Part shown: one piece after another, positions 21,616 through 30,929 of the stretch
Layout of the letters: the number at the start of each line of letters is the position of its first letter
How positions within the stretch are numbered: the stretch's first letter is position 1
Notes under the pieces: model-generated
The model's database searches: none
The model's input: the letters and a program-made list of their open reading frames with translations, nothing else
Told to the model about the DNA's origin: nothing
Position numbers and translations under genes: made by a program
Source: Saccharopolyspora gloriosae
Lineage (GTDB): Bacteria; Actinomycetota; Actinomycetes; Mycobacteriales; Pseudonocardiaceae
Length of the DNA stretch: 64,000 bases
Reading direction: 5' to 3'
NCBI RefSeq assembly: GCF_014203325.1
Contig: NZ_JACHIV010000001.1
Location: 4,837,501-4,901,500 of the forward strand

Positions 21616-23012
21616 TCGGGTGGTTCGTGGTGCGCCCGGTTGCCGGGCCTGGGTGTTCGATCGGCATCGATCCACGCCGGCGGTGTGAACACCGGCCGTC
21701 CGGCGTCCAGCTCGATCGTCCAGCCGTGCGCGTGGGCAACCGCGTGGTGGTGGGCGCAGAGCATGACCAGGTTGTCGAGCGCGGTAGCCCCGCCGTCCGC
21801 CCAGTGGCGGAGGTGGTGCGCCTCGGACGTACCGGGCGGGTGATCGCACGAGGGGAAGGCACACGTCCCGTCCCGCGCGAGCAGGGCCGCACGCAGGTGC
21901 GGCGGCGCCGTCCTGCGAGCCCTCCCCACGTCGAGCGGGCGGCTTTCGCCGTCCAGCAGAACCGGCAACAGCTCCGCATCGCAGGCGATGCGGCGCGCCG
22001 TTTCCGCGGTGATCGGTTGACCGGTGGTCTCGATCGTCCCGCCGAACCGCTCGTCGTCCAAGGACTCCCGGAGCTGGTCGTGCGCGATGGTGATCGTCAG
22101 GTGCGGGCGCTGTCCGCCGCTGCGCGGCAGCTCGTCCGAGGCCAGCACGATCTCCACGAGACCGGCCAGCGCATCGGCGTACCGCTTGCCGGCCGTCCGC
22201 TGATCCCGACGGCCGGAGTCCTGCGGTCGAGGGGCGGCGAGCGGTTCCAACGCCGCGTGCAGTTTCGCCCCGGTCTCGCGGTCCAGCCTGCCCTTCAGCA
22301 GGGTCATCCCGTCCCGATCGGTGGTCAGGTGCAGTTCGCGGCGTTCGACCTGCCTGCGCTCGTCGCGCAGCGCGCCGTCCTGGTCGAGCAGGTACCGCAC
22401 CCGCTCGGCGGCGATCTCCAGCTCGCGCGGTGAGAGCACCTTCGCCTGCTCGGCGAGGGTTTCCTCCACCTCGGCGCGCTGCACCGGCCCGACCAGCGGC
22501 GGGAGCTTCTCCATGCCGTTGACGATCACTTGGGCGTGGGCGAGGCTCGTCTCGCGTTCCCGCAGGACCCTGGCGGTCGCGGGCAACGCGGGCGGCAGCG
22601 GTTCACCACCGGGTTCGGCTCGTTCGGCCACCGCTCGCCCGACCACCACGCGGGACCGCGCGTCGCCGCGGGCGATGTTCAACAGCTCCCGCACCCACAC
22701 CGGCATCGATCGCACGCCCGCTTCGCTGTGCAGGCCTCGCCGCTCGGACTCGGCGATGAGCTCCGCCTGCCACGACATCGCGGCGCGGACGACGGATTCG
22801 GAGTCGCGGATCCCCGCGACCAGTTCATCGTCGGAGCGGGAAGCGGCGGGACGTGCCAGCCGGTCGAACAGGTTCTCCATCACCGGCCCGAGTTCGGGCA
22901 CGGGAGCGGAACCGTCGATGCTGCCGTCGCCAGCGCGACGCGTCTCTTCGCGCGGCTCCGGCACGCGCGGGGCGTCGCCCACCGGGGGCTGCGGCACGAC
23001 CAAGGGCTCCAT
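21600..23012 (-). CDS. DUF222 / HNH-domain protein (13E12-repeat family)
   Basis: 470 residues. The N-terminal and middle part (about 40-330) is the helical DUF222 region common in actinobacteria (MENLFDRLARP, ERETSLAHAQVIVNGMEKLP, LSPRELEIAAERVRYLLDQD). The C-terminus has an HNH nuclease motif: CAFPSCDHPPGTSEAHHLRH, then WADGGATALDNLVMLCAHHH. The paired cysteines and histidines needed for the HNH metal and catalytic site are present, so nuclease activity is plausible. In mycobacteria these are the 13E12 (REP13E12) repeat proteins, some associated with mobile elements and with phage integration sites. No such element is visible here, and the biological role is unknown. The first about 40 residues are proline- and acid-rich. 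Confidence 0.88.
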   Translation of the reverse strand: MEPLVVPQPPVGDAPRVPEPREETRRAGDGSIDGSAPVPELGPVMENLFDRLARPAASRSDDELVAGIRDSESVVRAAMSWQAELIAESERRGLHSEAGVRSMPVWVRELLNIARGDARSRVVVGRAVAERAEPGGEPLPPALPATARVLRERETSLAHAQVIVNGMEKLPPLVGPVQRAEVEETLAEQAKVLSPRELEIAAERVRYLLDQDGALRDERRQVERRELHLTTDRDGMTLLKGRLDRETGAKLHAALEPLAAPRPQDSGRRDQRTAGKRYADALAGLVEIVLASDELPRSGGQRPHLTITIAHDQLRESLDDERFGGTIETTGQPITAETARRIACDAELLPVLLDGESRPLDVGRARRTAPPHLRAALLARDGTCAFPSCDHPPGTSEAHHLRHWADGGATALDNLVMLCAHHHAVAHAHGWTIELDAGRPVFTPPAWIDADRTPRPGNRAHHEPPDLAAR

Positions 23013-23262
23013 GACTCCCAGTGTTCCCAGTCGAACACAGATTCGTCATCACTTGATCGTGCTGTATCCAGCCGGAATCCGACGTCGTTCCGGCCGTCGT
23101 GGAACGGAGCACTTCGCGGGTGCGCACCTGCCGGTGCGACGTCCGCTGCTCCGGCGGCGGATGGGCGCGTTCCGGGAACGGCGCCCACGCCGTCTCAGTT
23201 CATCCGAACCGCCCTCGGGGCGGACCGTCCGGATGGTGTTGCCGCTCGGCGTCCTGAGCGGA

Positions 23263-23424
23263 TCAGGACAGCAGGAGAACGACGACTCCCACGATGATGC
23301 CGACCAGGACCACGACCGCGGCCGTGATCATGACGGCTCGCAGCTGCGGCCGTTCTTCCTGGACCTCCGACTGCGCCCGCTCGCGCCACTGCATGAAAGT
23401 GGTGCCCTCGCCGCTGTCGCTCAC
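23263..23424 (-). CDS. Small single-pass membrane protein
   Basis: 53 residues from the GTG at 23424, which has GGGAG six bases upstream. The N-terminal half is hydrophilic (SDSGEGTTFMQWRERAQSEV), and the C-terminal half is one strong transmembrane helix (VMITAAVVVLVGIIVGVVVL). The layout is that of a tail-anchored protein with the charged part in the cytoplasm. I recognise no family. It stands alone between the DUF222 gene and a 391-base gap, on the same strand as both neighbours. Confidence 0.6.
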   Translation of the reverse strand: MSDSGEGTTFMQWRERAQSEVQEERPQLRAVMITAAVVVLVGIIVGVVVLLLS

Positions 23425-23815
23425 GTCTGTCTCCCACTCGTCGTGTGCTGCTCCTGGCACCGTTCACGGCCGGGCGCCGTGAACTTGCAGGGAGTCACGA
23501 TGCCACATCGTCCGGATCACATTCGGACCACGTGCCGGGTTGATCGCCGAGGTGCAGATGTGCCGCGTGCACCGGCGGCCGATCTCGTCGCCACCGCGGG
23601 ACCACGCCGTCGCACGACACCGCGCCTGCCCGGCCGAGCATGGCGGCGAGCGGGCCCGCAGGGCAAGCGCCACGGGCCGACCGGCACCCGGCCGCGCCCG
23701 TCGAATCGAGTCGATGCGGGGCCGTCCTCCTCCGTCGAAGGCGGCTGCGCTCGACGACGGACACGATCGTGCGGCACCGGCCGGGCGTGGCGGGCCGAGC
23801 GGTCCCGCCGTCTCG
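23425..23815. other. Gap with a perfect hairpin and no convincing gene
   Basis: I see no coding sequence with good codon bias and a ribosome site in this 391-base stretch. Near its left end GTTCACGGC (23462-23470) and GCCGTGAAC (23476-23484) form a perfect nine-base inverted repeat with a five-base loop. Its position, 38 bases upstream of the small membrane protein start on the minus strand, fits an operator as well as a terminator. A looser repeat, GTCCG and CGGAC nine bases apart, lies near 23508-23527. Confidence 0.45.
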
Positions 23816-24493
23816 CTACGCGATCGGCGCCGGCATCTGACGGACGGCGTATTCGCAGCTCACGACGTCGCCGGTCGCCGGGTCCCCCAGGTCGACCCGC
23901 CACGAATCCGCGAACTGGTCGACGGAGGTGTCCATCGGGATCGTGCCGGACAGCAGCACGGTTCCGGGCTCGGCGAGTTCGAGCTTCCGCAGCTCCTCGA
24001 GCCAGTACACCGGTGTGAGCAGCTCCCCGAGCGTGCCGTGCTGGATGCGGCGGCCACCGACGTCAGCGGTGAGGGTCAGCGAGTCGATCCGGTCGGCGAC
24101 CTCGACCAGCCGCCAGGCACGCGAGCCGAGCACGTCCGGCCCGGCTTGCTTGCTCCAGGCGACGCCGTGCACCTCCAGCTCCCGGTCGGTGTGGTCGCAG
24201 GCGGCGGTGAGCAGCACGTCCTCCTCGCGCGGCCCCGCGATGATCAGCGCCCATTCCGCTTCCCCTGAGGTGCGCGCGTGCTGCACGGGGACGTCCGCGG
24301 TCTGCATCGCGAGGTACGGCGCCACGGGGTACAGGCAGGGAGTGCGCGTGGGCGCGGGCACTCCGAGTTCGGCGAGTTCGGCGACGTGCGCGGCCACGTC
24401 GTCCTGGCTGCGCCCGGCGTAGCCGGCGTTGAGCAGCGTCCGCACGGGCACCTCGACGGACGTGCCTGCCACATCGAAACGAAGCGGAAACAT
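23816..24493 (-). CDS. DUF2848 family protein
   Basis: 225 residues. The whole chain matches the DUF2848 pattern as I remember it: a short beta start (MFPLRFDVAGTSVEVPV), a helix with DDVAAHVAELAELGVPAP, TPCLYPVAPYLA, the acidic SGEAEWALI and VYWLEELRKLELAEPGTVLLSGT near the C-terminus. That last segment resembles the fumarylacetoacetate-hydrolase fold, in which a similar GTV-L-SGT stretch occurs, so a hydrolase or lyase on a keto acid is possible. No catalytic role is established. It is divergent from an MHS-type transporter, and a GntR-like operator sits between them. GGGAGG precedes the ATG. Confidence 0.75.
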   Translation of the reverse strand: MFPLRFDVAGTSVEVPVRTLLNAGYAGRSQDDVAAHVAELAELGVPAPTRTPCLYPVAPYLAMQTADVPVQHARTSGEAEWALIIAGPREEDVLLTAACDHTDRELEVHGVAWSKQAGPDVLGSRAWRLVEVADRIDSLTLTADVGGRRIQHGTLGELLTPVYWLEELRKLELAEPGTVLLSGTIPMDTSVDQFADSWRVDLGDPATGDVVSCEYAVRQMPAPIA

Positions 24494-24515
24494 CAGACCC
24501 TCCCGATCAGCATAC

Positions 24516-24530
24516 TTCTTGTATACAGTT
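24516..24530. promoter_or_regulatory. Candidate GntR operator between the DUF2848 and transporter genes
   Basis: The core TTGTATACA (24519-24527) contains the perfect palindrome TGTATACA. FCD/VanR-type GntR regulators bind TTGTATACAA-like sites. An almost identical core occurs on the other side of the regulator gene at 26541-26553, and nowhere else that I noticed. Both lie in promoter regions of the same gene group. Confidence 0.6.
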
Positions 24531-24592
24531 CGTATCACTTCTTCGCCCGAACACCCGGCCGATGTGACGAACTCCCCGACAAGGAACCGCCG

Positions 24593-25891
24593 ATGAGTCA
24601 AGCGCTCGCCGATACACCCACACGCCCGCCGCGCAAGGACCTGGTCAAGGCGTTCGTCGCCGCCCTGTCCGGCACCTCGCTGGAGTGGTACGACTTCGCC
24701 GCCTACTCGGTGGCCTCCGCCCTCGTCTTCGGCGACCTGTTCTTCCCCAGCCACGACCCCCTCTCCGGCACGCTGCTGGCCTTCTCCACCTACGCCGTGG
24801 GATACCTGTCCCGGCCGCTGGGCGGTTTCGTGTTCGGCCGGCTCGGCGACGTGCTCGGCCGCAAGCAGGTGCTGGTCACGACCCTGCTGCTCACCGGTGT
24901 CGCCACGGTGCTCATCGGCCTGCTGCCCACGCACGGCCAGGTGGGAGCGCTGGGCGCCGTGCTGCTGGTGGCGCTGCGGTTCGCGCAGGGCGTCGGCATC
25001 GGCGGCGAGTGGGGCGGCGCCGTGCTGCTCTCCAGCGAGTTCGGCGACGAACGGCACCGCGGGTTCTGGGCGTCGGCCGCCCAGATCGGCCCGCCCGCCG
25101 GCAACCTGCTGGCCAACGGCGTCCTCGCGGCGCTGGCCGCGAGCCTCACCCCCGAGCAGTTCCTGTCCTGGGGCTGGCGGGTCGCGTTCCTGCTCTCCGC
25201 GGTCCTGGTCATCTTCGGCCTGTGGATCCGGGTGAAGCTGGAGGAGACACCGGTGTTCCGCGAGCTGCAGCAGCAGGGCGACCAGGCCGCCGCGCCGTTG
25301 CGCGAGGTGTTCACCGAGGAACCGCGCGCGCTGATCTCCGCGATCCTGTCCCGCGTCGGACCGGACGTGCTCTACGCGCTGTTCACCGTCTTCGTGCTCA
25401 CCTACGTCACGAAGGAGCTCGGGCTGCCGCAGAGCTGGGCCGTGGCCGGGGTCATGATCGGCTCCACCTGCCAGCTGGCGTTGATCCCCGCGGCGGGATG
25501 GCTCTCGGACCGGTGGGGAAGGCGCAGGGTGTACGCGATCGGTGCGCTCGGCGGCGCGGTGTGGCCGTTCGCCTTCTTCCCGCTGATCGGCGGGGGTTCG
25601 GCACCGATGCTGGTGGTCGGGGTGATCGTGGGCCTGCTGTGGCACTCGTTGATGTACGGCCCGCAGGCGGCGTTCGTGTCCGAGCAGTTCAGCACCCGGT
25701 TGCGCTACACGGGTTGCTCGCTGGCTTACACGTTGGCGGGTGTGATCGGCGGTGCGCTGGCCCCGCTGCTGTTCACGTCCCTGTTCGCCTACTTCGACAG
25801 CTGGATCGCGCCCGCCTGCTACCTGCTGGCGACCTGCGTGGTCACCCTCGTCGGGTTGGCGATCAGCCCGCGAGCAGCACGTGCCGCGTAG
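24593..25891 (+). CDS. MFS transporter of the metabolite:H+ symporter (MHS) type
   Basis: 432 residues with about twelve membrane helices. The start has the MHS signature SLEWYDFAAYSVASAL. Between helices 2 and 3 lies GRLGDVLGRKQVL, the MFS motif A; helix 5 region reads GVGIGGEWGGAVLL, and the second half repeats the motif as GWLSDRWGRRRV. Members import organic acids, betaine, citrate or other small metabolites with protons. AAGGA lies just before ATG 24593. The 3' end overlaps the convergent GntR gene by 29 bases. The surrounding hydrolase genes suggest it imports their substrate, perhaps an amide or ureide; that is inferred. Confidence 0.9.
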   Translation: MSQALADTPTRPPRKDLVKAFVAALSGTSLEWYDFAAYSVASALVFGDLFFPSHDPLSGTLLAFSTYAVGYLSRPLGGFVFGRLGDVLGRKQVLVTTLLLTGVATVLIGLLPTHGQVGALGAVLLVALRFAQGVGIGGEWGGAVLLSSEFGDERHRGFWASAAQIGPPAGNLLANGVLAALAASLTPEQFLSWGWRVAFLLSAVLVIFGLWIRVKLEETPVFRELQQQGDQAAAPLREVFTEEPRALISAILSRVGPDVLYALFTVFVLTYVTKELGLPQSWAVAGVMIGSTCQLALIPAAGWLSDRWGRRRVYAIGALGGAVWPFAFFPLIGGGSAPMLVVGVIVGLLWHSLMYGPQAAFVSEQFSTRLRYTGCSLAYTLAGVIGGALAPLLFTSLFAYFDSWIAPACYLLATCVVTLVGLAISPRAARAA

Positions 25892-26489
25892 CGTCCAGGT
25901 GGGCGGTGATCGCCGCTTGAGCGGCAGCGGCGTCACCGCCGGCCAGCGCGTCGAGGATCGCGTCGTGCTCGTCGAGGACCGCTTTGCGCCTGTTCTCCGC
26001 GGAGAACAGCGCGACGATGCCCGCGCGGACCTGCCGGGCGCGCAGGCCGTCGTAGCTCTTGGTCAGCATGTCGTTGCCCACGGCCCGCACGAGGGCCGAG
26101 TGGAAGCGGTGGTCGAGGTCGATGAACGACCTCGCGTCGTCGTCGGCGCGCAGGGCGCGCTGGCGGTCGAGTTCACCGCGCATCTCCGGCACCGGGACGG
26201 TGTCGAGTTCGAGGGTGCGCCGGGCCGAGTAGCACTCCATCATTCCGCGCAGTTCGAACAGCTCGCGGATCTGCCGTCCCGCGACGGGTGCGATGTAGGC
26301 GCCGCGCTTCGGGACGAGCTGCACCAGTTCTTCGGCCGCGAGCAGCAGCAGGGCTTCCCGGATCGGTGTGCGGGAGACGCCGATGTCGTCGGCGAGCGAC
26401 TGCTCGTTGACGAACTGGCCCTGCATCGCGGGATCGCTCAGCACGGTGTCCTTGAGGTGGTCGTAGGCGAGCTGGCGGCCCGAGGTCAA
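25863..26489 (-). CDS. GntR-family regulator with FCD domain
   Basis: 208 residues. The N-terminal winged helix has SLADDIGVSRTPIREALLLL (about 31-50), the recognition region of GntR proteins. The all-helical FCD effector domain follows, with FIDLDHRFHSALV (metal or ligand histidine) and LDEHDAILDALAGGDAAAA. FCD regulators usually repress catabolic genes until a small acid or amide binds. I chose TTG 26489, which is preceded at six bases by AAGGAG. It is divergent from a nitrilase-family gene and convergent with the transporter. TTGTATAC-like sites in both promoter regions are its likely operators. Confidence 0.92.
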   Translation of the reverse strand: MTSGRQLAYDHLKDTVLSDPAMQGQFVNEQSLADDIGVSRTPIREALLLLAAEELVQLVPKRGAYIAPVAGRQIRELFELRGMMECYSARRTLELDTVPVPEMRGELDRQRALRADDDARSFIDLDHRFHSALVRAVGNDMLTKSYDGLRARQVRAGIVALFSAENRRKAVLDEHDAILDALAGGDAAAAQAAITAHLDATRHVLLAG

Positions 26490-26540
26490 CGGTGGCTCCT
26501 TGCGGTGCGTTCAGGTTCGATCCGGAACCCTTGCATATTT

Positions 26541-26553
26541 TTGGTATACAACA
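26541..26553. promoter_or_regulatory. Candidate GntR operator between the regulator and amidohydrolase genes
   Basis: TTGGTATACAACA read on the other strand is TGTTGTATACCAA. It shares TTGTATAC with the site at 24519. It lies 28 bases upstream of the amidohydrolase ATG and 52 bases upstream of the regulator TTG, so it could control both. Confidence 0.6.
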
Positions 26554-26580
26554 GTGTAGAGCCGAGGAGAGGCGGAACCC

Positions 26581-27372
26581 ATGCGCATCGCGCTGTGCCA
26601 GATCGTGTCGACCCCGGAGCCGAAGGCGAACCTGGACCTGGTCGCCGACGGTATCCGCCGCGCGGCGGCGGCGGGGGCGGAACTCGCGGTCTTCCCCGAG
26701 GCCACCATGGCCTGCTTCGGCGTCCCGCTGGCGCCGATCGCCGAGCCGCTCGACGGCCCGTGGGCCGCCGAGGTCCGCAAGCTCGCCGATGAGGCGGGGA
26801 TCGTGGTGGTCGCGGGCATGTTCACCCCCGCGGCCGACGGGAGGGTCACGAACACGCTGCTGGTCACCGGGCCGGGGGTGGACGCGCACTACGACAAGAT
26901 CCACCTCTACGACGCCTTCGGCTTCGCCGAGTCCCGCACCGTCGCTCCCGGCGCGGCCCCGCTGGTCGTCGACGTCGGCGGCACGCGCGTCGGGGTCACG
27001 ACCTGCTACGACGTGCGCTTCCCCGGTCTGTACACGACGTTGGCCGACCAGGGCGCATCGGTGATCGTCACCGCCGCCTCCTGGGGCTCGGGCGAGGGCA
27101 AGCGCGAGCAGTGGGAGCTGCTGGTGCGCGCCCGCGCGCTGGACAGCACGTCGTGGGTCGTGGCGTGCGGGCAGGCGGACCCGCGCACCGCGGGCGTCGA
27201 GCCGAGCGGCAAGGCGCCCACCGGCATCGGCTACAGCACCGTCGCCACGCCGGTCGGCACCGTGCACGCGCAGCTCACCGACTCCCCCGACGTGCTGGTC
27301 ACCGATCTGGACCCGGCCGCGGTGGAGCAGGCGCGCGCGAACATCCCCGTGCTGTCCAACCGGCGGTTCTGA
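26581..27372 (+). CDS. Carbon-nitrogen hydrolase (nitrilase superfamily)
   Basis: 263 residues, the usual size of a single-domain amidase of this fold. The catalytic triad is visible: Glu40 (VFPEATM), Lys106 (YDKIHLYD) and Cys142 (TTCYDVRFP). The DVRFPGLY sequence after the cysteine resembles omega-amidase and Nit-type amidases rather than aliphatic nitrilases. It should hydrolyse a small amide to an acid and ammonia in the cytoplasm. It is divergent from the GntR regulator with the predicted operator between them, and grouped with a DUF2848 protein and an importer. Substrate unknown; a carbamoyl or omega-amide compound is possible. Confidence 0.9.
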   Translation: MRIALCQIVSTPEPKANLDLVADGIRRAAAAGAELAVFPEATMACFGVPLAPIAEPLDGPWAAEVRKLADEAGIVVVAGMFTPAADGRVTNTLLVTGPGVDAHYDKIHLYDAFGFAESRTVAPGAAPLVVDVGGTRVGVTTCYDVRFPGLYTTLADQGASVIVTAASWGSGEGKREQWELLVRARALDSTSWVVACGQADPRTAGVEPSGKAPTGIGYSTVATPVGTVHAQLTDSPDVLVTDLDPAAVEQARANIPVLSNRRF

Positions 27373-27387
27373 GTCCTCCGCGCGACC

Positions 27388-28275
27388 TCACATGTCCAGG
27401 CCGATGTCCAACGCCGGGGACGAGTGGGTGAGCGCGCCAACGGCGAGGTAGTGCACGCCGGTCTCGGCGTAGGCGCGGGCGGCTTCGAAGGTGATCCCGC
27501 CGGAGGCTTCCAGTTCGGTTCCCGGCGAGATCTCCTTGGTGCGCCGCACCGCGTCGGCGCAGTCCTGCGGCGTGAAGTTGTCCAGCAGCACCAGCTCGGC
27601 GCCTTCCGCCAGCACCTCGTCCAGCTCCTCCGCCGTGGTCACTTCGACTTCGAGGGGCAGTTCCGGCGCGTGGTCGCGGCAGGCGCGCAGCGCGGCGACC
27701 ACGGACCCGGCGGCCACGACGTGGTTGTCCTTGATGAGCATCGCGTCGCCGAGCCCCATGCGGTGGTTCACGCCGCCGCCGCAGCGCACCGCGTACTTCT
27801 GCAGCACGCGCAGTCCCGGCAGGGTCTTGCGGCTGTCCCGGATGCGGCAGCCGGTGCCCTCCACCGCCCGCACCCATTCGGAGGTCGCGGTCGCGATGCC
27901 GGAGAGGTGGCAGAGCAGGTTCAGCGCGGTGCGTTCCGCGGTGAGCAGTCCGCGAACCGGGGCGTGCACGCTCAGCGCGCTCTCCCCCGGCATGATCATG
28001 TCGCCGTCCTCGCGGCTGTGCAGCACCTTGTAGCCGTCCGGGCCGAGCACCTCGTCGAGGACCGCCCGTGCGATCGGGATCCCGGCGACGACTCCGGCCG
28101 GGCGGGCTTGGAAGGCGGCTTCGGCGATGGCGTCGACGAGGACGGTCGCCTCGGTGGTGACGTCGAGGCCGTAGCGCAGGTCCTCGGCCAGGGCGGCGCG
28201 CACCAGCGTGCGGATCTCCTGGGGTTCCAGGCCGGCGGAGCGCAGGTGTCCGGCGGTCACCTCGGACAGGGTCAT
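27388..28275 (-). CDS. nadC: Nicotinate-nucleotide pyrophosphorylase (carboxylating)
   Basis: 295 residues, standard NadC length. The enzyme joins quinolinate to PRPP, releasing CO2, to give nicotinate mononucleotide. Visible motifs: EDLRYGLDVTTEA near the start, LSGIATATSEWV, the signature RIRDSRKTLPGLRVLQKYAV with basic residues for quinolinate and PRPP, HRMGLGDAMLIKDNHV, EVEVTTAEELDE and LEASGGIT near the C-terminus. The ATG overlaps the nadB TGA (ATGA), marking translational coupling. It ends 15 bases from the convergent amidohydrolase. As the last gene of nadA-nadB-nadC it completes quinolinate-based NAD synthesis. Confidence 0.97.
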   Translation of the reverse strand: MTLSEVTAGHLRSAGLEPQEIRTLVRAALAEDLRYGLDVTTEATVLVDAIAEAAFQARPAGVVAGIPIARAVLDEVLGPDGYKVLHSREDGDMIMPGESALSVHAPVRGLLTAERTALNLLCHLSGIATATSEWVRAVEGTGCRIRDSRKTLPGLRVLQKYAVRCGGGVNHRMGLGDAMLIKDNHVVAAGSVVAALRACRDHAPELPLEVEVTTAEELDEVLAEGAELVLLDNFTPQDCADAVRRTKEISPGTELEASGGITFEAARAYAETGVHYLAVGALTHSSPALDIGLDM

Positions 28276-29867
28276 GCGACGCTCCTCACGGGTTCGCGGT
28301 CGGTGCGGAACAGCCAGCCGGACACGTCCAGTCGCAGCGCGACGCTGCGCCGCCAGCGTACGTCGTCGGGTTCCGGGTGGTCCCGTCGCCGGTGGCTGCC
28401 GCGGGATTCGACGCGGGCCGCGGCGGCGGCGAGCAGCGCCTGCGCCGTGAGCGCCAGGGAGGCGTCTTCCACCGCCTCGCGAGTCCGAAGTGGACGGACG
28501 ACGCCCGCGCGGTCCAGCGTCGCGGCGGCCTCCGCGAGCCCGTCGGCGCTGCGGCCGATCCCGGCGTGGCGGGTCATGGTGCGCTGCAGCAGGTCGCGGT
28601 CCACCACGGCCGCCGCCGGAACCGCCGGCAGCACCGGTTTGCGCGCGGTCAGGCCGCCGCGCAGGTCCCGGGCCACGGCATCGGCGGCGCGCGCCCCGAC
28701 GACCAGGCCTTCGAGCAGGCTGTTCGAGGCCAGTCGGTTCGCGCCGTGCAGTCCGGTGCGCGCGACCTCGCCCGCCGCGTAGAGCCCGGCCACTCCGGTT
28801 CGACCATCCACATCGGACACGACTCCGCCGCACGAGTAGTGCGCGGCGCTGGTCACCGGGATCGGTTCCCGCAGCGGGTCGATGCCCGCTTCCCGGCACG
28901 ACGCGAAGACGGTGGGGAACCGGGTGGCGAATCCGGGGATGCCCGTGGCGTCCAGCAGCACGCATTCCGCGCCCGTCTCGGCCATCCTGCGGTTGATCGC
29001 CGCCGACACCACGTCGCGCGGCGCCAGGTCCTCCAGGGGATGTTCGCCTGCCATGACCCGACGGCCGCGGGTGTCCAGCAGCACCGCACCTTCCCCGCGC
29101 ACCGCTTCGGTGACCAGCGGACGGCGTCCGCGCGCGGCGTCAGGCGTGTAGAGCACGGTGGGGTGGAACTGCACGAACTCCAGGTCCGCCACGGTCGCTC
29201 CTGCCCGCAGCGCGAGCGCGATCCCGTCGGCGGTGGCCACGTCGGGGTTGGTCGTCGCCGCGTAGAGCTGCCCCAATCCGCCGGTGGCGAGCAGGACCGC
29301 CGGTGCGCGCAGCACGCCGGGGTTGCCGTGCGGGTCGAGCGCGAGCGCTCCGGCGAGCGCGCCGCCGTCGCTGCGCACGAGTTCGACGACGCAGTGCTGC
29401 TCCAGCACCGGGATCCCGCCGGAACCGACCGCGCTCGACAACGCGCGCTGCACTTCGGCACCGGTGGCGTCCCCGCCCGCGTGGATCACCCGGAACGCGG
29501 TGTGCCCGCCTTCGCGGGTCCGCGAGAGCGCGTCGCCCGCGGTGTCGAACCGGGCGCCCGCCGCCCGGAGCCCGTCGACCGCCGCGGCGCCGTCCGCGAG
29601 GATCGACCGCACCGCCTGCTCGTCGCACAGGCCCGCACCGGCGGTGAGGGTGTCCGCGACGTGGCGCTGCACGCTGTCGCCGTCGTCGTGCTCGTCGGGT
29701 CGCACCACCGCGACGCCGCCTTGCGCCCAGCCGGTGTTGCCCGCGGCGGCCGAATCCTTCGTCACCACGAGGGTCCGCAGTCCGAGCTCGCGGGCGCGCA
29801 GCGCGGCGGTGAGTCCGGCGACCCCGGTGCCGACGACGACCAGGTCCGCTCGTGCTTCCCAGGTCAC
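28272..29867 (-). CDS. nadB: L-aspartate oxidase
   Basis: 531 residues. The flavoprotein oxidises aspartate to iminoaspartate, the substrate of NadA. The FAD-binding start [20 protein letters not shown] is at about residue 9. Further family features are the [19 protein letters not shown] region, [11 protein letters not shown] and [14 protein letters not shown], plus [10 protein letters not shown] in the helical C-terminal domain. It belongs to the succinate dehydrogenase/fumarate reductase flavoprotein family, but operon position identifies it as NadB. The GTG start overlaps the nadA stop (GTGA). Oxygen or fumarate can serve as the electron acceptor in this family. Confidence 0.97.
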   Translation of the reverse strand: MTWEARADLVVVGTGVAGLTAALRARELGLRTLVVTKDSAAAGNTGWAQGGVAVVRPDEHDDGDSVQRHVADTLTAGAGLCDEQAVRSILADGAAAVDGLRAAGARFDTAGDALSRTREGGHTAFRVIHAGGDATGAEVQRALSSAVGSGGIPVLEQHCVVELVRSDGGALAGALALDPHGNPGVLRAPAVLLATGGLGQLYAATTNPDVATADGIALALRAGATVADLEFVQFHPTVLYTPDAARGRRPLVTEAVRGEGAVLLDTRGRRVMAGEHPLEDLAPRDVVSAAINRRMAETGAECVLLDATGIPGFATRFPTVFASCREAGIDPLREPIPVTSAAHYSCGGVVSDVDGRTGVAGLYAAGEVARTGLHGANRLASNSLLEGLVVGARAADAVARDLRGGLTARKPVLPAVPAAAVVDRDLLQRTMTRHAGIGRSADGLAEAAATLDRAGVVRPLRTREAVEDASLALTAQALLAAAAARVESRGSHRRRDHPEPDDVRWRRSVALRLDVSGWLFRTDREPVRSVA

Positions 29868-30868
29868 TCGCCACCCCCGGGCTTGCCGATGCTGATCATC
29901 CGCTCCACCGAGCCGCGGGCGCGTTCGGCGATGTCGGCGGGCACGTGCACCTCGTCGGCTTCCTCCCGCAGGCCGCGCAGCAGGGCCGCCGGAGTGATCA
30001 TCTTCATGTAGCGGCAGGAGGCCCGGTCGTTCACCGCCCGGAAGTCGATCTCGGGTGCGGCCCTGCGCAGCTGGTGCAGCATGCCGACCTCGGTGGCCAC
30101 CAGCACCGATGCGGCGCCGGTCTCGCGGGCGGCGTCGAGCATCCCGCCGGTGGAGAGGATCTTGACCCGTTCCGGGGGCAGCGTCCCTTCCCCGGCCAGG
30201 TACAGCGCGGAGGTGGCGCAGCCGCATTCGGGGTGGATGAACAGGTCGGCGTCCGGGTTCGAGGCCGCGCGGTCGGCGAGTTCCGGCCCGTTGATGCCGG
30301 CGTGCACGTGGCATTCCCCCGCCCAGACGTGGACGTTGTCCCGCCCCGTCTCGCGGCGCACGTGCGCGCCGAGGAACTGGTCGGGGCAGAACAGCACTTC
30401 CCGTTCCGCCGGGATGGAGCGCACCACGTCGACCGCGTTCGAGGAGGTGCAGCAGATGTCGGTCTCGGCTTTGACCTCGGCGGTCGTGTTCACGTAGGAG
30501 ACGACGACGGCGCCGGGGTGTTCGGCCTTCCACGCGCGCAGCTGCTCCGCGGTGATGGAGTCGGCGAGCGAGCAGCCGGCGCGGGCGTCCGGGATGAGGA
30601 CCTTCTTGCCGGGGCTGAGGATCTTCGCGGTCTCGGCCATGAAGTGCACGCCGCAGAAGACGATGGTCGAGGCGGCGCTCTCGGCGGCGATCCGGCTCAG
30701 CGCCAGGGAGTCCCCGGTGTGGTGGGCGATGTCCTGGATCTCGGGCAGCTGGTAGTTGTGCGCCAGCACGACGGCGTCGCGTTCTTCGGCGAGTTCGCGG
30801 ACTTCCCGGGCCCACGCCTCGTCCGGTTCCACGCCCGTGTACGGAACGAGCTGTTCGGCTAACACCAT
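29864..30868 (-). CDS. nadA: Quinolinate synthase
   Basis: 334 residues. NadA condenses iminoaspartate with dihydroxyacetone phosphate to quinolinate, using a [4Fe-4S] cluster. The sequence has [59 protein letters not shown] and the cluster-binding [25 protein letters not shown] precedes the ATG, an unusually strong ribosome site. It is the first gene of nadA-nadB-nadC and is divergent from the NrtR-like regulator, with a perfect inverted repeat in the promoter region between them. The operon is therefore probably repressed when NAD-related metabolites signal sufficiency. Confidence 0.97.
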   Translation of the reverse strand: MVLAEQLVPYTGVEPDEAWAREVRELAEERDAVVLAHNYQLPEIQDIAHHTGDSLALSRIAAESAASTIVFCGVHFMAETAKILSPGKKVLIPDARAGCSLADSITAEQLRAWKAEHPGAVVVSYVNTTAEVKAETDICCTSSNAVDVVRSIPAEREVLFCPDQFLGAHVRRETGRDNVHVWAGECHVHAGINGPELADRAASNPDADLFIHPECGCATSALYLAGEGTLPPERVKILSTGGMLDAARETGAASVLVATEVGMLHQLRRAAPEIDFRAVNDRASCRYMKMITPAALLRGLREEADEVHVPADIAERARGSVERMISIGKPGGGE

Positions 30869-30929
30869 CTGTTCCTCCTCAGCACCGGCACGCGCGTCGG
30901 CGCGCATGTCGGTGTTTGCCCACCGAGCA

